DNA of 64,000 bases from Oscarella lobularis (lineage: Eukaryota; Porifera; Homoscleromorpha; Homosclerophorida; Oscarellidae), in contig NC_089176.1 of NCBI RefSeq assembly GCF_947507565.1, forward strand, positions 992,001 through 1,056,000. Direction: 5' to 3'. Positions 15,951 through 26,750 of this stretch are shown here, in pieces. The notes beneath the pieces were generated by a model. The model was not told where the DNA came from and ran no database searches. It saw only the letters and a list, made by a program, of their open reading frames with translations. The translations under genes and the position numbers were made by a program. The first letter of the stretch is position 1; every line of letters begins with the position of its first letter.

Positions 15951-17672
15951 ATGGCGCAGCAGCTTCTAAAAAACCGTCTCTGGCAAGGGTTACGTAAGTG
16001 GCTTAGCAGCATTCTATTCAACGCAATAACCATTAGCACCGTGCTGATTGGCGGACTTCTCGACATCAATCGCTACGCCGGTCGGTGCGGTCACTTCAAC
16101 GATTCTCGAGGAGCAACAGTGAACGGCAGCTACAAGTGCATAGCCAATGGCAATGCAACTGGACAACTGCCTGGCTACCTGTGGCCAAGATCGACAAGAA
16201 GTAGGCCAGCTTGGATCTACGTCTCTTTGATTTATACACTTTCATCATCGCTTTGCTGCGCCGCCTTGCTGTCTCGCGCCAGGGAGAGAAATAGAAATCA
16301 AAAGCGACTGAGCGTCAAAATTGAAAGCGAACGGTCACCGCTTCGTGCCGTGGCTAAGGAAAATCTGGACGGGCATACAAACGAACTACATCGAGTCTGT
16401 CTCATAATTCTACTCTGCACCAGTCTCGTTTTTCTTTACGAATGCATTGAAGTAGCTAGGGCAATTCTGTGCGATCGACCCTGGGAAGAATTCGCCTATC
16501 ACGTTTGTGGAGGAGTCAACTTTCTCATGCAAGGTGAGCCAAAAAAAATATAGTCGACACCTCGACGAGACTATCTACGTATAGGAGCTCAGCTTTTCTT
16601 TGAGGCCAGGTATCAGCGCGAACAGCGATCGTTGCTCGGATGGCACAAGAAAGTATTCGTTTTCTTGGCCGTCTACAACCTGATGCATTGGATGGACAGC
16701 ATTGTCAACAGCATATGCAAAGTCGACGTCGACAACGTAAAAATCGTCGGCGAAGGGATCTGGACGACGATTCGACCCGTACTCAGATCCTCAATGACAT
16801 TTTTCCGCATTTTATCCTCCTCTTTGTATTTCACGTTGGCATTTCACAAGAAAAAGAGGAGGACGCGCGATGACGACAACGGCAACGCAATTACTGAAAC
16901 TGCCCGAGAAAGCGACGTTCAGAGATATGGTACCAACTCGGATTTCTCTCGGCGTCGACTTGTCGATACCCTGCTAGCCTGTTCATTTTTCGGGATTCCT
17001 GTCGTGGTTTTGCCAACATTTATCTGCATTGTTCTTACACATATCAATCACTACGAGTCCGTCTGGGGAATGAAATGGATTCACATCAGCGTCCACGTTG
17101 TTCTAAATTCAATATCCAGTGCAATTCTCTTCACGTGTTTAACCCTGATACCAAATTGGAGAACCATAAATTCCAAGTTCGAATGGGCGTTTGACTCTGA
17201 AGCAATAGCATTGACTATTTTTGGTGTGGTCTCGGCTGGATTTCAATGCACGTACGTCGCCTATATTAGTCAGTGCCGCGAAGACTGCCACGCAGCCGGA
17301 TATTCCGTCATTTCGTCGATTCTTCAACTGAGTGAAATACTACTTTGTCTCTCTCTGATTCTATTGGTGAAATTCAAAGGCGCCGTCAATTTAGAATCCA
17401 TAGAGAAACACGTCGTCTTGATTTCCTCTCTCCTTGCCGTTGAATTCACCATCGGCCTGAGCCACATATTTCTCAGCATACAAAGAGAACACACCGACCG
17501 ACTTATCGCCGACAGGCCCATTCTTCTAGGACTGATGCCATTTGTTGTCGACTTTCGCGTTCACTCGACGCTGCTGACCGTCTCCATCCTAGTCGACGTT
17601 CTTCAACCCCCAGAAGCAATGCGTAGGAAGTCTCGTCAATATGGTACATTTTTCAGTGTAACCAAAGAATAA
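15951..17672 (+). CDS. Otopetrin-like 12-TM membrane protein, copy 2
   Basis: Exons 15951-16533 and 16585-17672, with the same 51-bp intron and 12-TM layout as the copy at 5187. I see one amino-acid change in the cytoplasmic loop after TM2 (ERPPLRA in copy 1, ERSPLRA here). Upstream, this copy lacks a 21-nt segment that in copy 1 completes a TGACGTCA site. The in-frame open stretch before 15951 has no ATG, so the start is placed at MAQQLLKN. The otopetrin assignment is a distant by-eye match; the topology is clear. Confidence 0.6.
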
Positions 17673-18048
17673 GACTAGTTTGTTTGAGATTCAGTGAAAC
17701 TAGGAGAACGTTTTGAGCTAGATTTGCTTGGCTCTTTCACTTAGCAGAGAAAGAAAGCATCGCACTGGTTGGGACGTACTGATTCGATCGCGTCAGCAGC
17801 AAACTAGCAATTCCCACGTAGGATACCTCCTATCTGGGACCTTCAGGTACCTTTATAATGATTGCAGTTCTGTTACGCGGCTGCAAAGAGATCGTTCTAC
17901 CACGCTAGAAGGAGCAAAGAGGTGTTGGCTGGCCAAACGGTCAATTTAGGGCTGACCCGGAGCTGTGAGCACGCGCAGATCCTTCGCCTAGCCTCTTCGA
18001 GAACGTCTGAGTGCACGACAGCGTTCTAGCTCACGGTCTGGATACTGT
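17673..18048. other. Spacer upstream of coiled-coil gene, copy 2
   Basis: Duplicate of 6909-7284. I see no gene in it; it probably holds a 3' UTR and a promoter. Confidence 0.4.
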
Positions 18049-18670
18049 ATGGCCAGCTATCGCGACAAGGGAGGCCAACGGGCTAATGAATCGTTTCCGG
18101 ACCGTCGAAAGAGAAACATGGCTTTTGCTTTCCCTGGCAGAGCTCTCCCTAATGTATCTGTATTGGGAGTGAAATCTTTGCACACTTGTTCTTTTCCAAT
18201 GCCAAGAGAAAGACGCAATTTCAACCGCGCTTCTCTGCATATGGGCAGTTCGTGGAATAGCTTTGCTCACGTGCCGTTTCATCGAGAGTACGACTTCTTG
18301 TGTCAGGAACGAGACCTGAGGAAGAAGATACAGAGAGAAAGAGAAAAACAAATGGAAATAAGAAAGTAATACCTCAGCAATTTTATCAATGAACCATTTA
18401 CAGTCGTTCGATGTTTGTGACAGAGATTTTGAAATAGCAAAGAGCGAATATCACAGAAATCATCTGAGAGACGTGAGACACTTGGAAGAGGAGAGAGAGA
18501 GGCTAAGAGTAGCAATCAAGCAGCGTGTACGAGCAGAGGTGCAGTTGAGCAAGCTCAGTCAAAGCAAGCCCATGCAGCTTGCAGGTTGTAGCAAAGTGAG
18601 ACTCCAAAACGCTCGCGAGGTCTCTCTTCGACAGGGAAGCTTCATAAGGAAAGACGGAAAAAAGGAATAA
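18049..18670 (+). CDS. Small basic coiled-coil protein, copy 2
   Basis: Exons 18049-18365 and 18424-18670, the same 187-residue two-exon protein as at 7285. The coding sequence is essentially unchanged; the one difference I saw is a silent CTC/CTT site near 18579. Basic N-terminal half, long charged helical C-terminal half. The family is not recognised. It is the last gene of the duplicated block, which ends about 90 bp downstream. Confidence 0.55.
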
Positions 18671-18760
18671 AATATTTACCTACCATTTTATTTTTATATT
18701 TGATGCTATTAGATTAGTCACCTTCTCGACAGACAACGCGGGGACTCCGCGAGAAGGCGC

Positions 18761-18822
18761 GTGCGTAGAAAAATATTCCGCGTGCGTAGAAAAATATTCC
18801 GCGTGCGTAGAAAAATATTCCG
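18761..18822. repeat. 21-bp tandem repeat, three copies
   Basis: Three consecutive units of GTGCGTAGAAAAATATTCCGC begin exactly where block copy 2 stops matching copy 1, about 120 bp upstream of the third otopetrin-like gene. They may be a promoter element array or a scar of the duplication endpoint. Confidence 0.7.
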
Positions 18823-18937
18823 CGTTCTTTTTCGCGTGCCTTTCTCTATCCGACTTCGGGCCGTCCGGCGCTTTTTCCTGCTCTCCGCGACTACCTATAT
18901 AGCCGAGTTAATTGTATCAATCGATTAGTACAGGCTA

Positions 18938-20917
18938 ATGGGTCACACTGTGAAAAGGTTTAGTTCCGTCATCTTTTGGGTTGCAACGCTCAGCGCTACG
19001 ATTCTCGCTTGCGCTCTCGTCGACGTCAATCGATACTACGGCATGTGCGGTCGTTTCAACGATTCTACTAGTAACAATAGCGCGAACAAAAGCCACAAGT
19101 ACGGCTTTCCTTGTGATGGCACTGCTAAGGCGCCCGGTGCAGAGCCCGGTCATTTGTGGCCTAGCTCGTCAAGAAGTGGAACTGCTTGGATTTTCTACTG
19201 CTGTCAGTATGCGATCACCTCGATAGCGTGTCTCTTTGTTATGGTCTTCCACATTATGAAGCGAAACAAAGCGATTGGTCGGCAACTGATTTGCCAGCCG
19301 GTCGCTTTTACGAAGTCAGATGAACACACAAGTGAACTGCATCGCGTCTGCGGCGTCATTTTTCTTTGCGCGTGTCTTTCTTTTCTCTACGAATCGATTG
19401 AAGTGGCAAAGACTTGGCTGTGCGGCCGAACTCCAAAAGAGACGGCTTATCATATTCTATGTGGAATTAGTTTTGCTGTGCAAGGTATTTAGGATGGCAT
19501 GATAGAATTGGATATGTAATTAAATTGTGTTGTGTTCTGACAAGGGGCTCAAGTACTCTTCGAAGTCAGCTACCAGAGAGAAAGAAATGCATCAAAAGCA
19601 ATACCTAGATGGCAAAAGAGCATCTTCATATACATGGGCTTCTATAACGTGATGCTCTGGGGAGATAGCATTGCAAATACAATCTGCAAAATCGATCACG
19701 ACAACGAGCTCGTCCTAGATGCTCACGTGGAGTGGCACTCCCTGCGTCCCATCGTCAAATCCTCCGTTACCTTTTTCCGCATTCTGTCCGCATCGCTTTA
19801 CTTTACGCTAGCACTCAACGAGTCGACAGACGACGAATTGAAAACGATGAGCAATGAGGAGACGAAGAAGACGCTGTCTAAAGTAATGGATTCCTTGATG
19901 AATGAAACGACCGTTTCGGACGGCGACGTACAGGAGCTTCGTCTCGACTGTAAACGAAGAAGTCGTGGTAGTGTGACGACATTCTCGCTGAGCTCAGTCA
20001 CCATGAAGCAGCGACAAGTATTCGACATATTGTTCGCTTTCTCTTTCTTTGCTATTCCGTTCATCATCTTGCCGTCTTTCATCATGACGTGTTTGAATCG
20101 ACTCAGTAAATTCCCCTCCTTAAAAAAGGAAAAGTGGGTCGTTCAGTGGAAACATTACGGACCAATCAGCGTCGACGCTACTCTGAGCTTGATATCTTTG
20201 CTCGTCATCGCTGCCTGTCTGGTGCTCATCCCCAGTTGGAAGTCTGCACTAGAAAGGATCTGGAAATGCATTCGTCGTCCAAAAGCAATCCATCCGGAAG
20301 CAGCGACAGTGATTATTTTTGGCCTAACTTCCCTTGCATTCGACGTCATTGCATTGACGTTCAATAACCCTTCGCAAAGTGACAAAAAGAAGAACACGGA
20401 TGCTGTTACGTCTATGAAGCATTTTTCCTATATACTTCAAATGACCGAAAAATTCCTTCGACTTGTGTTCATCCTCGTGGTGAAGTTCAAGCACAACGTG
20501 AACGAGACGTCCGTCAAAAAACGGTTGATTCCAATTGGACTTTTACTCGGCGTCGAATCCGTTATTTGTCTAAGCTTCGTTTTCCTCAGCATACAGAAAG
20601 AACACAGCGAAAGAAAGCTCTTCAAATATGGACCAGCCGAAGGCCTCCTACCATTTGTTGTCGATTTTCAAGTACATTCTACCCTATTGATTTTTTCCAT
20701 CCTACTGCAATTCATTCAGAAGCAAAGCGTACTCGTGGAGAGTTTCATCGCTAGAAGGTCTCGCAGCAGACTCTCGAACCATCCGTTGATAGAAGAACAT
20801 GAGTCGAATTCTTTGACTGAAGATAGCAAACAGCTCGTGGTCTTGAGAATCCCTGCTGTCGACAAAGAAGAGGAGACTTACTTACTCGACGACGATTCTG
20901 ACAGTGGTTATAGTTGA
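18938..20917 (+). CDS. Otopetrin-like 12-TM membrane protein, diverged paralog
   Basis: Exons 18938-19484 and 19545-20917 (60-bp intron) encode about 639 residues. ATG at 18938 (MGHTVKRFSSVIFWV). The intron lies at the same place and phase as in the copies at 5187 and 15951, splitting the Gly codon of QGAQ, which proves common descent. Shared motifs include ELHRVCGVIFLC, FYNVMLWGDSIANTICKIDHD, RPIVKSSVTFFRILSASLYF, and LLPFVVDFQVHSTLL. It differs by a longer TM6-TM7 loop rich in Ser/Thr and a C-terminal acidic tail ending DDDSDSGYS, which could be a regulatory or trafficking signal. Outside the near-identical block, so it is the older duplicate. Substrate unknown; proton-channel identity is only suggested. 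Confidence 0.62.
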
Positions 20918-21063
20918 TGTGTTGATGAGATGCATGTGTGAGTTCTTTGGGAACTCTCTCGTTTAGCATTTAGAGGTGCTGCATGTTGGTTGGTGGATTA
21001 GGCATAGCTTTCCTCTCCTTCATTATAGTAGACATTTTACCTGCACTCGTTTCTGACTGCGAG

Positions 21064-22608
21064 CTATTCTGCACCCTTTCTGCACCTTCTAATACCTGAC
21101 ACCGTGCATTTTGTCAATGTTATTTTCAACTGATTTACGGCAGCGTCTGAGATACTATCACAGCTGCCAAGAGTGAGTAACCTCAACTCTTGGCAATTCT
21201 TCCCCAGGGAATAGAGGATTTTATCGGTAAGGCAGACGCACCAATGAAGTTTGAGCGTTATTAGGCGAGAACAATGCTTCGAAACAGCCGCAATACCATC
21301 GTCAGAAAGCATGGAACACAAACTGACGTCCAACTCGAGCAAATTGGGACAGCGTCGAGCGATCGACGAAACGCAAAAATCGTTCAAATATTGACAGCCA
21401 CTCAGATGCAAAAGCTGAAGCCCAGAGGAAACATTCGCGACGACGCTATCACCTGGAACAATCTCGGCGTGGTGAAGCCCCTTTCCAATAGAAGAACATT
21501 CCTGCACTAAGAACGTGATCAAAGCGGAACACTTCTCCACGATAGCCAACACGCCAACGTGGGTGATTCGATGGCACTGACGAAAGCGCAGGTGCTCGAC
21601 GCAAGGCAAGCACTCGCTTATGCACAGCAAAGACCGATCGGTCACACTTCGACTGGCAGACACTTCCAACAGTCGAAGTCGACTGCAATGACGAGCAACG
21701 AGTTCGACGCCCACATCCGTTACCCCGTCCGATCCGAAAAGAACGAGAACTTCGAGTAGGGGACAATGGTGAGCGATGGACGTGAGAGATCTGTCGGATA
21801 AAGCGAAACAGAGACGTAGATGCATTTCTCGTAATTGAGTGCAATTCGTTGCCAAGGGAATAACGCCAACATCGGTGACGTTCTCGGAGAAATCAAGATG
21901 AATCGACTGAAGACGGGGGTTGTTTTGAGCAACGGTTGCTATGCAACGATCACTCACAAATTCAAGGGAATTTAAATTTAGATGAGTCAGTCGAGTCAAG
22001 TGCAAACCGACTTCAGTCACGCCCTTGTCGGTCAAACGAGCGCACGAGTGAAGGCTGAGCTGCTCCAATAGGAGACATTTTCCCGCCACGTGACCAAGCC
22101 CTAAGTCGGTGAATTTCTGATCGCAATAGGATAAATCGAGTTCGATTAATTCTCGACAGCAGTCGGCTATCGTTTCCGCGTCGTCGTCGCTGAAACTCGC
22201 GCAGCCGGCGAGGTGGAGAACGCGCAGACGTCGCAACGTCCACGTGACTCCCTGCGAGACGTCGGATAGGCGGTTTCGACACCATGACAACGATAGAGTC
22301 TCGACGTTTACGTAGTGGTTCATGATCGTCTCGATTCCTTCGAGCGAGACGCTCGAACGAGACAGATCGAGCGACTCGATTCGCGTCGGATCGATTCGGC
22401 GTCGAGCGAGCGTGTCGAGAACGCGATTCGGATCGCAATTCGCGTCGAATTGCGACGCGCCGTTCGACGAAAGGTCGATGCAGGGCCAGAGCTGCGCGTC
22501 GCCGCTCACGCGCGCCCAGCGCTTGTTTACGCGCGATAATCGAAGCAAATCTTTGGGTGTCAAGTGGCGAAAAACGGCCAGAAGTAGCTCGTCCGACAGT
22601 TCGTTCAT
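21064..22608 (-). CDS. F-box/LRR protein, FBXL20/FBXL2-like, intronless
   Basis: One open frame of 514 residues with ATG at 22608. Residues 1-45 form an F-box (LSDELLLAVFRHLTPKDLLR), which binds SKP1 in SCF ubiquitin ligases. The rest is a run of about a dozen AMN1-type cysteine-containing leucine-rich repeats with the recurring pattern CxxLxxLdLSxCxxLTDxG, for example LLLEQLSLHSCARLTDKGVT, for substrate recognition. This order matches FBXL2/FBXL20-type proteins. The absence of introns is unusual beside its neighbours and could mean a retrocopy origin or intron loss. Its start codon and promoter were copied in the tandem duplication described downstream (junction near 28000). Confidence 0.9.
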   Translation of the reverse strand: MNELSDELLLAVFRHLTPKDLLRLSRVNKRWARVSGDAQLWPCIDLSSNGASQFDANCDPNRVLDTLARRRIDPTRIESLDLSRSSVSLEGIETIMNHYVNVETLSLSWCRNRLSDVSQGVTWTLRRLRVLHLAGCASFSDDDAETIADCCRELIELDLSYCDQKFTDLGLGHVAGKCLLLEQLSLHSCARLTDKGVTEVGLHLTRLTHLNLNSLEFVSDRCIATVAQNNPRLQSIHLDFSENVTDVGVIPLATNCTQLREMHLRLCFALSDRSLTSIAHHCPLLEVLVLFGSDGVTDVGVELVARHCSRLRLLEVSASRSVTDRSLLCISECLPCVEHLRFRQCHRITHVGVLAIVEKCSALITFLVQECSSIGKGLHHAEIVPGDSVVANVSSGLQLLHLSGCQYLNDFCVSSIARRCPNLLELDVSLCSMLSDDGIAAVSKHCSRLITLKLHWCVCLTDKILYSLGKNCQELRLLTLGSCDSISDAAVNQLKITLTKCTVSGIRRCRKGAE

Positions 22609-22984
22609 TCTTCTAGCGCAATTCTAGCGTTGCCGTAGCGCACGTTCCTAACTTCAATTTTCCAGGGAAATTTTCTTACTGTGTACTGTACTGTCAGTCC
22701 GTGCCGTGGACTGTACTGTAGAGATTGGTGCAACAGGGCTAGTAGAAATTGCACGCACAGATTGAGATGAACGTTTTTTTCAATGCATCAGCTTCTATTA
22801 GTAGACTATATCAATTCCTGACACAAACGCAACGACCTTGACAATAATACGCTAGGCAAAACCGCGTTCTTTCGGGAAGTCTTCTTCACGTTGGATCCCA
22901 TCAGCTAGCTTACTAGATACCCTATAGATGGCAGCAGAACTTCAAACTGAAGACACATTACCCTATAGGCTATAGCTAGTCAAG
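22609..22984. promoter_or_regulatory. F-box gene upstream region (first copy)
   Basis: This stretch has no gene. It is homologous to about 28010-28400, the copy carried in the tandem duplication. Shared blocks include the AGCGCACGTTCC start, TTTTCCAGGGAAA, repeats of TACTGTACTG, GATTGAGATGAACGTTTTTTT, and GAAGACACATTACCCT. It likely contains the F-box gene promoter. Confidence 0.5.
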
Positions 22985-23007
22985 TATGGCGCTACAACAG
23001 GGTCAAA

Positions 23008-23803
23008 ATGAATGAATGAATGAATGAATGAATGAATGAATGAATGAATGAATGAATGAATGAATGAATGAATGAATGAATGATACGAATGAATGAATGA
23101 TACGAATGAATGAATGAATGAATGAATGATACGAATGAATGAATGAATGAATGAATGAATGAATGAATGAATGAATGATTTGAACGAATGAATGAATGAA
23201 TGAATGAATGAATGAATGAATGAATGAATGAATGAATGAATGAATGATTCGAACGAACGAATGAATGAATGAATGAATGAATGAATGAATGAATGAATGA
23301 ATGAATGAATGAATGAATGAATGAATGAATGAATGAATGAATGAATGAATGAATGAATGAATGAATGAATGAATGAATGAATGAATGAATGATACGAATG
23401 AATGAATGATACGAATGAATAAATGAATGAATGAATGATACGAATGAACGAATGAATGAATGAATGAATGAATGAATGAATGAATGAATGAATGAATGAA
23501 TGAATGAATGATTCGAACGAACGAATGAATGAATGAATGAATGAATGAATGAATGAATGATTCGAACGAACGAATGAATGAATGAATGAATGAATGAATG
23601 AATGAATGAATGAATGAATGAATGAATGAATGAATGAATGAATGAATAAATGAATGAATGAATGAATGAATGAATGAATAAATGAATGAATGAATGAATG
23701 AATGAATGAATGAATGAATGAATGAATGAATGAATGAATGAATGAATGATACGAATGAATGAATGAATGAATGAATGATACGAATGAATGAATGAATGAA
23801 AGA
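23008..23803. repeat. (TGAA)n array, left arm of transposon
   Basis: About 800 bp of TGAA repeats, regularly interrupted by variants such as TGATACGAATGAATG and TGATTCGAACGAACG. It is the inverted counterpart of the TTCA array at 25281-25764 and lies directly inside the terminal repeat. Long open frames through it (poly His-Ser-Phe-Ile) are artefacts of the repeat. Confidence 0.97.
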
Positions 23804-25280
23804 AAGAAACAAATTGGGGTTGATATTAACTTTGCAAATGGCTGCTGATCTTGGACGAATTCGAGAAGCTCTCGTACGCAGAGTTGAAGCTGTTATTCGA
23901 AGCGTTCATCAGCTAGGGAGCGATCTCTTTCTTGTTCACGCTTCTGACGGCATTCTCACGGAATTGCAAAGTCTCTATCAAGTAGTTGGCCGCCTCTCTC
24001 TTGTGTACGGTGAGCAAGCTGGCCTCCTTCGCTGCATTACATCTACGATCGATCTCCTTGTTAACCATTCCGCCGAAAGAACTGTTGAAGACATGGAGAC
24101 TGTGCAAGGAAGTCGTGGCCGGCCGTCCTATTTCATATCGGAAGATCAACTTCGTTATTTTGTCGACAACGGTTTTTCAGTCCCTCAAATATCACGTTTG
24201 CTTACAGCATTGGATCAAACAAGTATTACTTAAAGACATTTTTCAGCGTATTAAACTAGTCTCTTTCAGATCGATACTTCTACTACTGACGCTGAACTAC
24301 AGTCGCTTTTTGAAGATCTCGAGAGTGATCTGGTCAAGGCCGTTTGAGATGCAGGTTACCACGAGGTCCTCGCATCCATCACTATCAAGAAAAAAGAAGC
24401 CCTTCGCCATTGCCTCCTTCTTCACTTCGCTGTCCTTTGCGTCAAGGCAGAATTGGATCAACTGCGGGACGGCCTGAAGCTGATGAACGTCCTTTCCATC
24501 ATGCAGTCTCATAAGGACATAATGAAGAAATATTTTGTTCACGACGAGGACTCAGCACTTACAGCAGGTGTGATTTTTTTGCTGGAAAGTTATTAGTGAT
24601 TTTATGAAACTTTATTTAGAGGGCATCCTCAAAATGTTTGCAACAGCTGCCTTCACCGAGAAGGAGGAAGACGAAGAAAAATGGCAGCAAGAGACAGACG
24701 CGTACATGCTGTTTCAAAGATTTCTAGACGACTGCGAAGGTATAAAAGAACATTTATTCTCCAATATTAAACTCTAAAATCGGGTTATCGTTTTCAGAGG
24801 GAAAGCACTACTGCAGCCTGTCCCATGTCCTGGCATTTTTCACCGGATCAAATGCAATTCCTCCTACTGGCTTTAGGCTGAAGCCCAAGTTGCATTTCAG
24901 TCATTCAGCAATTTTCCCACAGAGTTCAATATGCTTCCTAACGCTGACCTTGCCCGTTCAGAAAAAAGGTGAAGATGCGGAGGCATACGTCGAACGTTTA
25001 GTTCATGCCTTCGTCAACGTCACTCACCTTGGCCAAATTTGAATCAAACTTGTTAAACGTTTTTTGTCACTGCGCTGTGTTGCGTACATTGAAATCTTTT
25101 TGCGTTATTTCGAAATGACCAGGTTGTTCCTTTTAAAGGCTGTAATTGTGTTCGGATTTGAAAAACAGACAATTCTAAATCTGTCAAGGTTGTTGCTAAT
25201 TAGGCATTAAAAGTCTGTGATTGTGTTCCGAATTGAAAAACATACTTTCAAAAATTTCAATAAAGGCAACTTTCAGTTGC

Positions 25281-25764
25281 ATTCATTCATTCATTCATTC
25301 ATTCATTCATTCATTCATTCGTATCATTCATTCATTCATTCATTCATTCATTCATTCATTCATTCGTATCATTCATTCATTCATTCATTCATTCATTCAT
25401 TCATTCATTCATTCATTCATTCATTCATTCATTCATTCATTCATTCATTCATTCATTCGTATCATTCATTCATTCATTCATTCGTATCATTCATTCATTC
25501 ATTCATTCATTCATTCCTTTATTCATTCATTCATTCATTCATTCATTCGTATCATTCATTCATTCATTCATTCGTATCATTCATTCATTCATTCATTCAT
25601 TCATTCCTTTATTCATTCATTCATTCATTCATTCATTCGTATCATTCGTTCAAATCATTCATTCATTCATTCATTCATTCATTCATTCATTCATTCATTC
25701 ATTCGTTCAAATCATTCATTCATTCATTCATTCATTCATTCATTCATTCATTCATTCATTCATT
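25281..25764. repeat. (TTCA)n array, right arm of transposon
   Basis: About 480 bp of TTCA repeats with interruptions ATTCGTATCATTC and CATTCGTTCAAATC, the reverse complements of those in the left arm. With the left array it forms very long subterminal inverted repeats. Confidence 0.97.
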
Positions 25765-25792
25765 TTGACCCTGTTGTAGCGCCATAGTCAAG

Positions 25793-26750
25793 AGAACCTT
25801 TTATAGGAACGAAAACCATCATAGCTGTGCCAGACGCCTGTCTCCCGTGCAAGCACGAGTCCAAAGAGGATCGTTTGATGACAGTATTTCCGCCGCGATG
25901 TTCCTTGCCAAATCCACCCCATGACTTGCGTCTCTTAGAGGCCTTTGAGCCTTTTCCGCTCAAGATAAACTCAGGGAAACCGTCAACGCCTAAAAAGCGT
26001 ACACTGAAGCTTAATACGTCGCTCTCAGAGGTCCTAAAAGGGGACCCTTGTCATTTGTCGTGGCCATCCTCACAAGACGGAAGCAATTGTCTTCTTTGGC
26101 GCGAAGAAAAGGTCTAAGAAGACTCGTACAAATAGTGTGAACAACAGCCGGTTCCCAGCTATGATCCCAGCTATCCAATCACAATCTTCAGATAGAACAT
26201 AAGTCCCGCCCTGCAGGCCATTGTAATTTGTTTTCATAGCCATTAAGTTCAAAAACTGACGTATTATTATTATTTCAATATAAGAAACAAAAGAACTCCG
26301 CTCATGGACGCTTGGCTGTTATCAGTGAAAAATGGCATCAAAACGTCATGACAATAAATTTTGGAGACAGAAAAGTGACTTCTATGTCATTTCAAAGCAG
26401 CTGGCGGCATTGGATGTTCAAAACGAGGCGAAATAGAAAAGTCGAATTTGCGACTGCTCGTCGACGACGTTCGAAGCGCCACGACAAGACAGTAGCAAAA
26501 GCGAAAACAGGTCGATTTAGGAGAAAGGCTTGATTGAGCAAGAGCATCGGCACACGTTAACGACGAGTAGACACCATCAATACAGAGGAAAAGGCAGTTT
26601 TTGAAGCTGAGTTAATATCAATGACTGTTTACACAACGGTCGTTTACACATATCACCATACCCTATTACATTCACAATCCGTGGTACAGTCTATCTGTGA
26701 CGCCTACTCTGACAAGCCAGAAGAGAATACAGTGGAGAATTCTTCATTTT
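25793..26750. other. Spacer of duplication unit A
   Basis: No gene is supported. Homologous to about 28415-29367 in unit B. A minus-strand stretch near 25800-25960 (KGSKASKRRKSWGGFGKE) has a diverged counterpart near 28430-28570 (SKVFKKLQSWPGFSKENH), so it may be a decayed exon or repeat; I cannot name it. Confidence 0.4.

Larger units (their letters stand above)
22985..25786 (+). mobile_element. DNA transposon with microsatellite arms (IS3EU-like), defective
   Basis: Perfect terminal inverted repeats run TATGGCGCTACAACAGGGTC inward to the TGAA array on the left, mirrored on the right ending GACCCTGTTGTAGCGCCATA. The element is flanked by the 6-bp direct repeat GTCAAG (22979-22984 and 25787-25792). 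The ends (TAT...ATA) and 6-bp target duplication fit what I recall of the eukaryotic IS3EU superfamily. Inside is a frame at 23838-24233 ending in GRPSYFISEDQLRYFVDNGF, the N-terminal region of transposon-type integrase proteins. Exons at about 24270-25041 match the HECT-like C-terminal domain found with such proteins (LAFFTGSNAIPPTGF). The integrase catalytic core is absent and the HECT part has an in-frame TGA near 24346, so the copy is non-autonomous. Confidence 0.75.

Noticed and set aside
23003-23812. Long minus-strand frame of repeating HSFI residues
   Set aside because: It is a translation of the TGAA microsatellite, open in several frames by chance.
23838-25041. HECT-like exons considered as a host G2E3-type ubiquitin ligase
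   Set aside because: They lie inside terminal inverted repeats with target duplications, carry a stop, and lack most of a HECT domain; they belong to the transposon.
22985-25786. Element considered as a Polinton because of the 6-bp target duplication
   Set aside because: Only 2.8 kb, no capsid or polymerase genes, and termini differ; a plain DNA transposon fits better.
25217-25787. Two overlapping frames of HSFIHSFI residues on the plus strand
   Set aside because: Products of the TTCA array, the right arm of the transposon, not genes.
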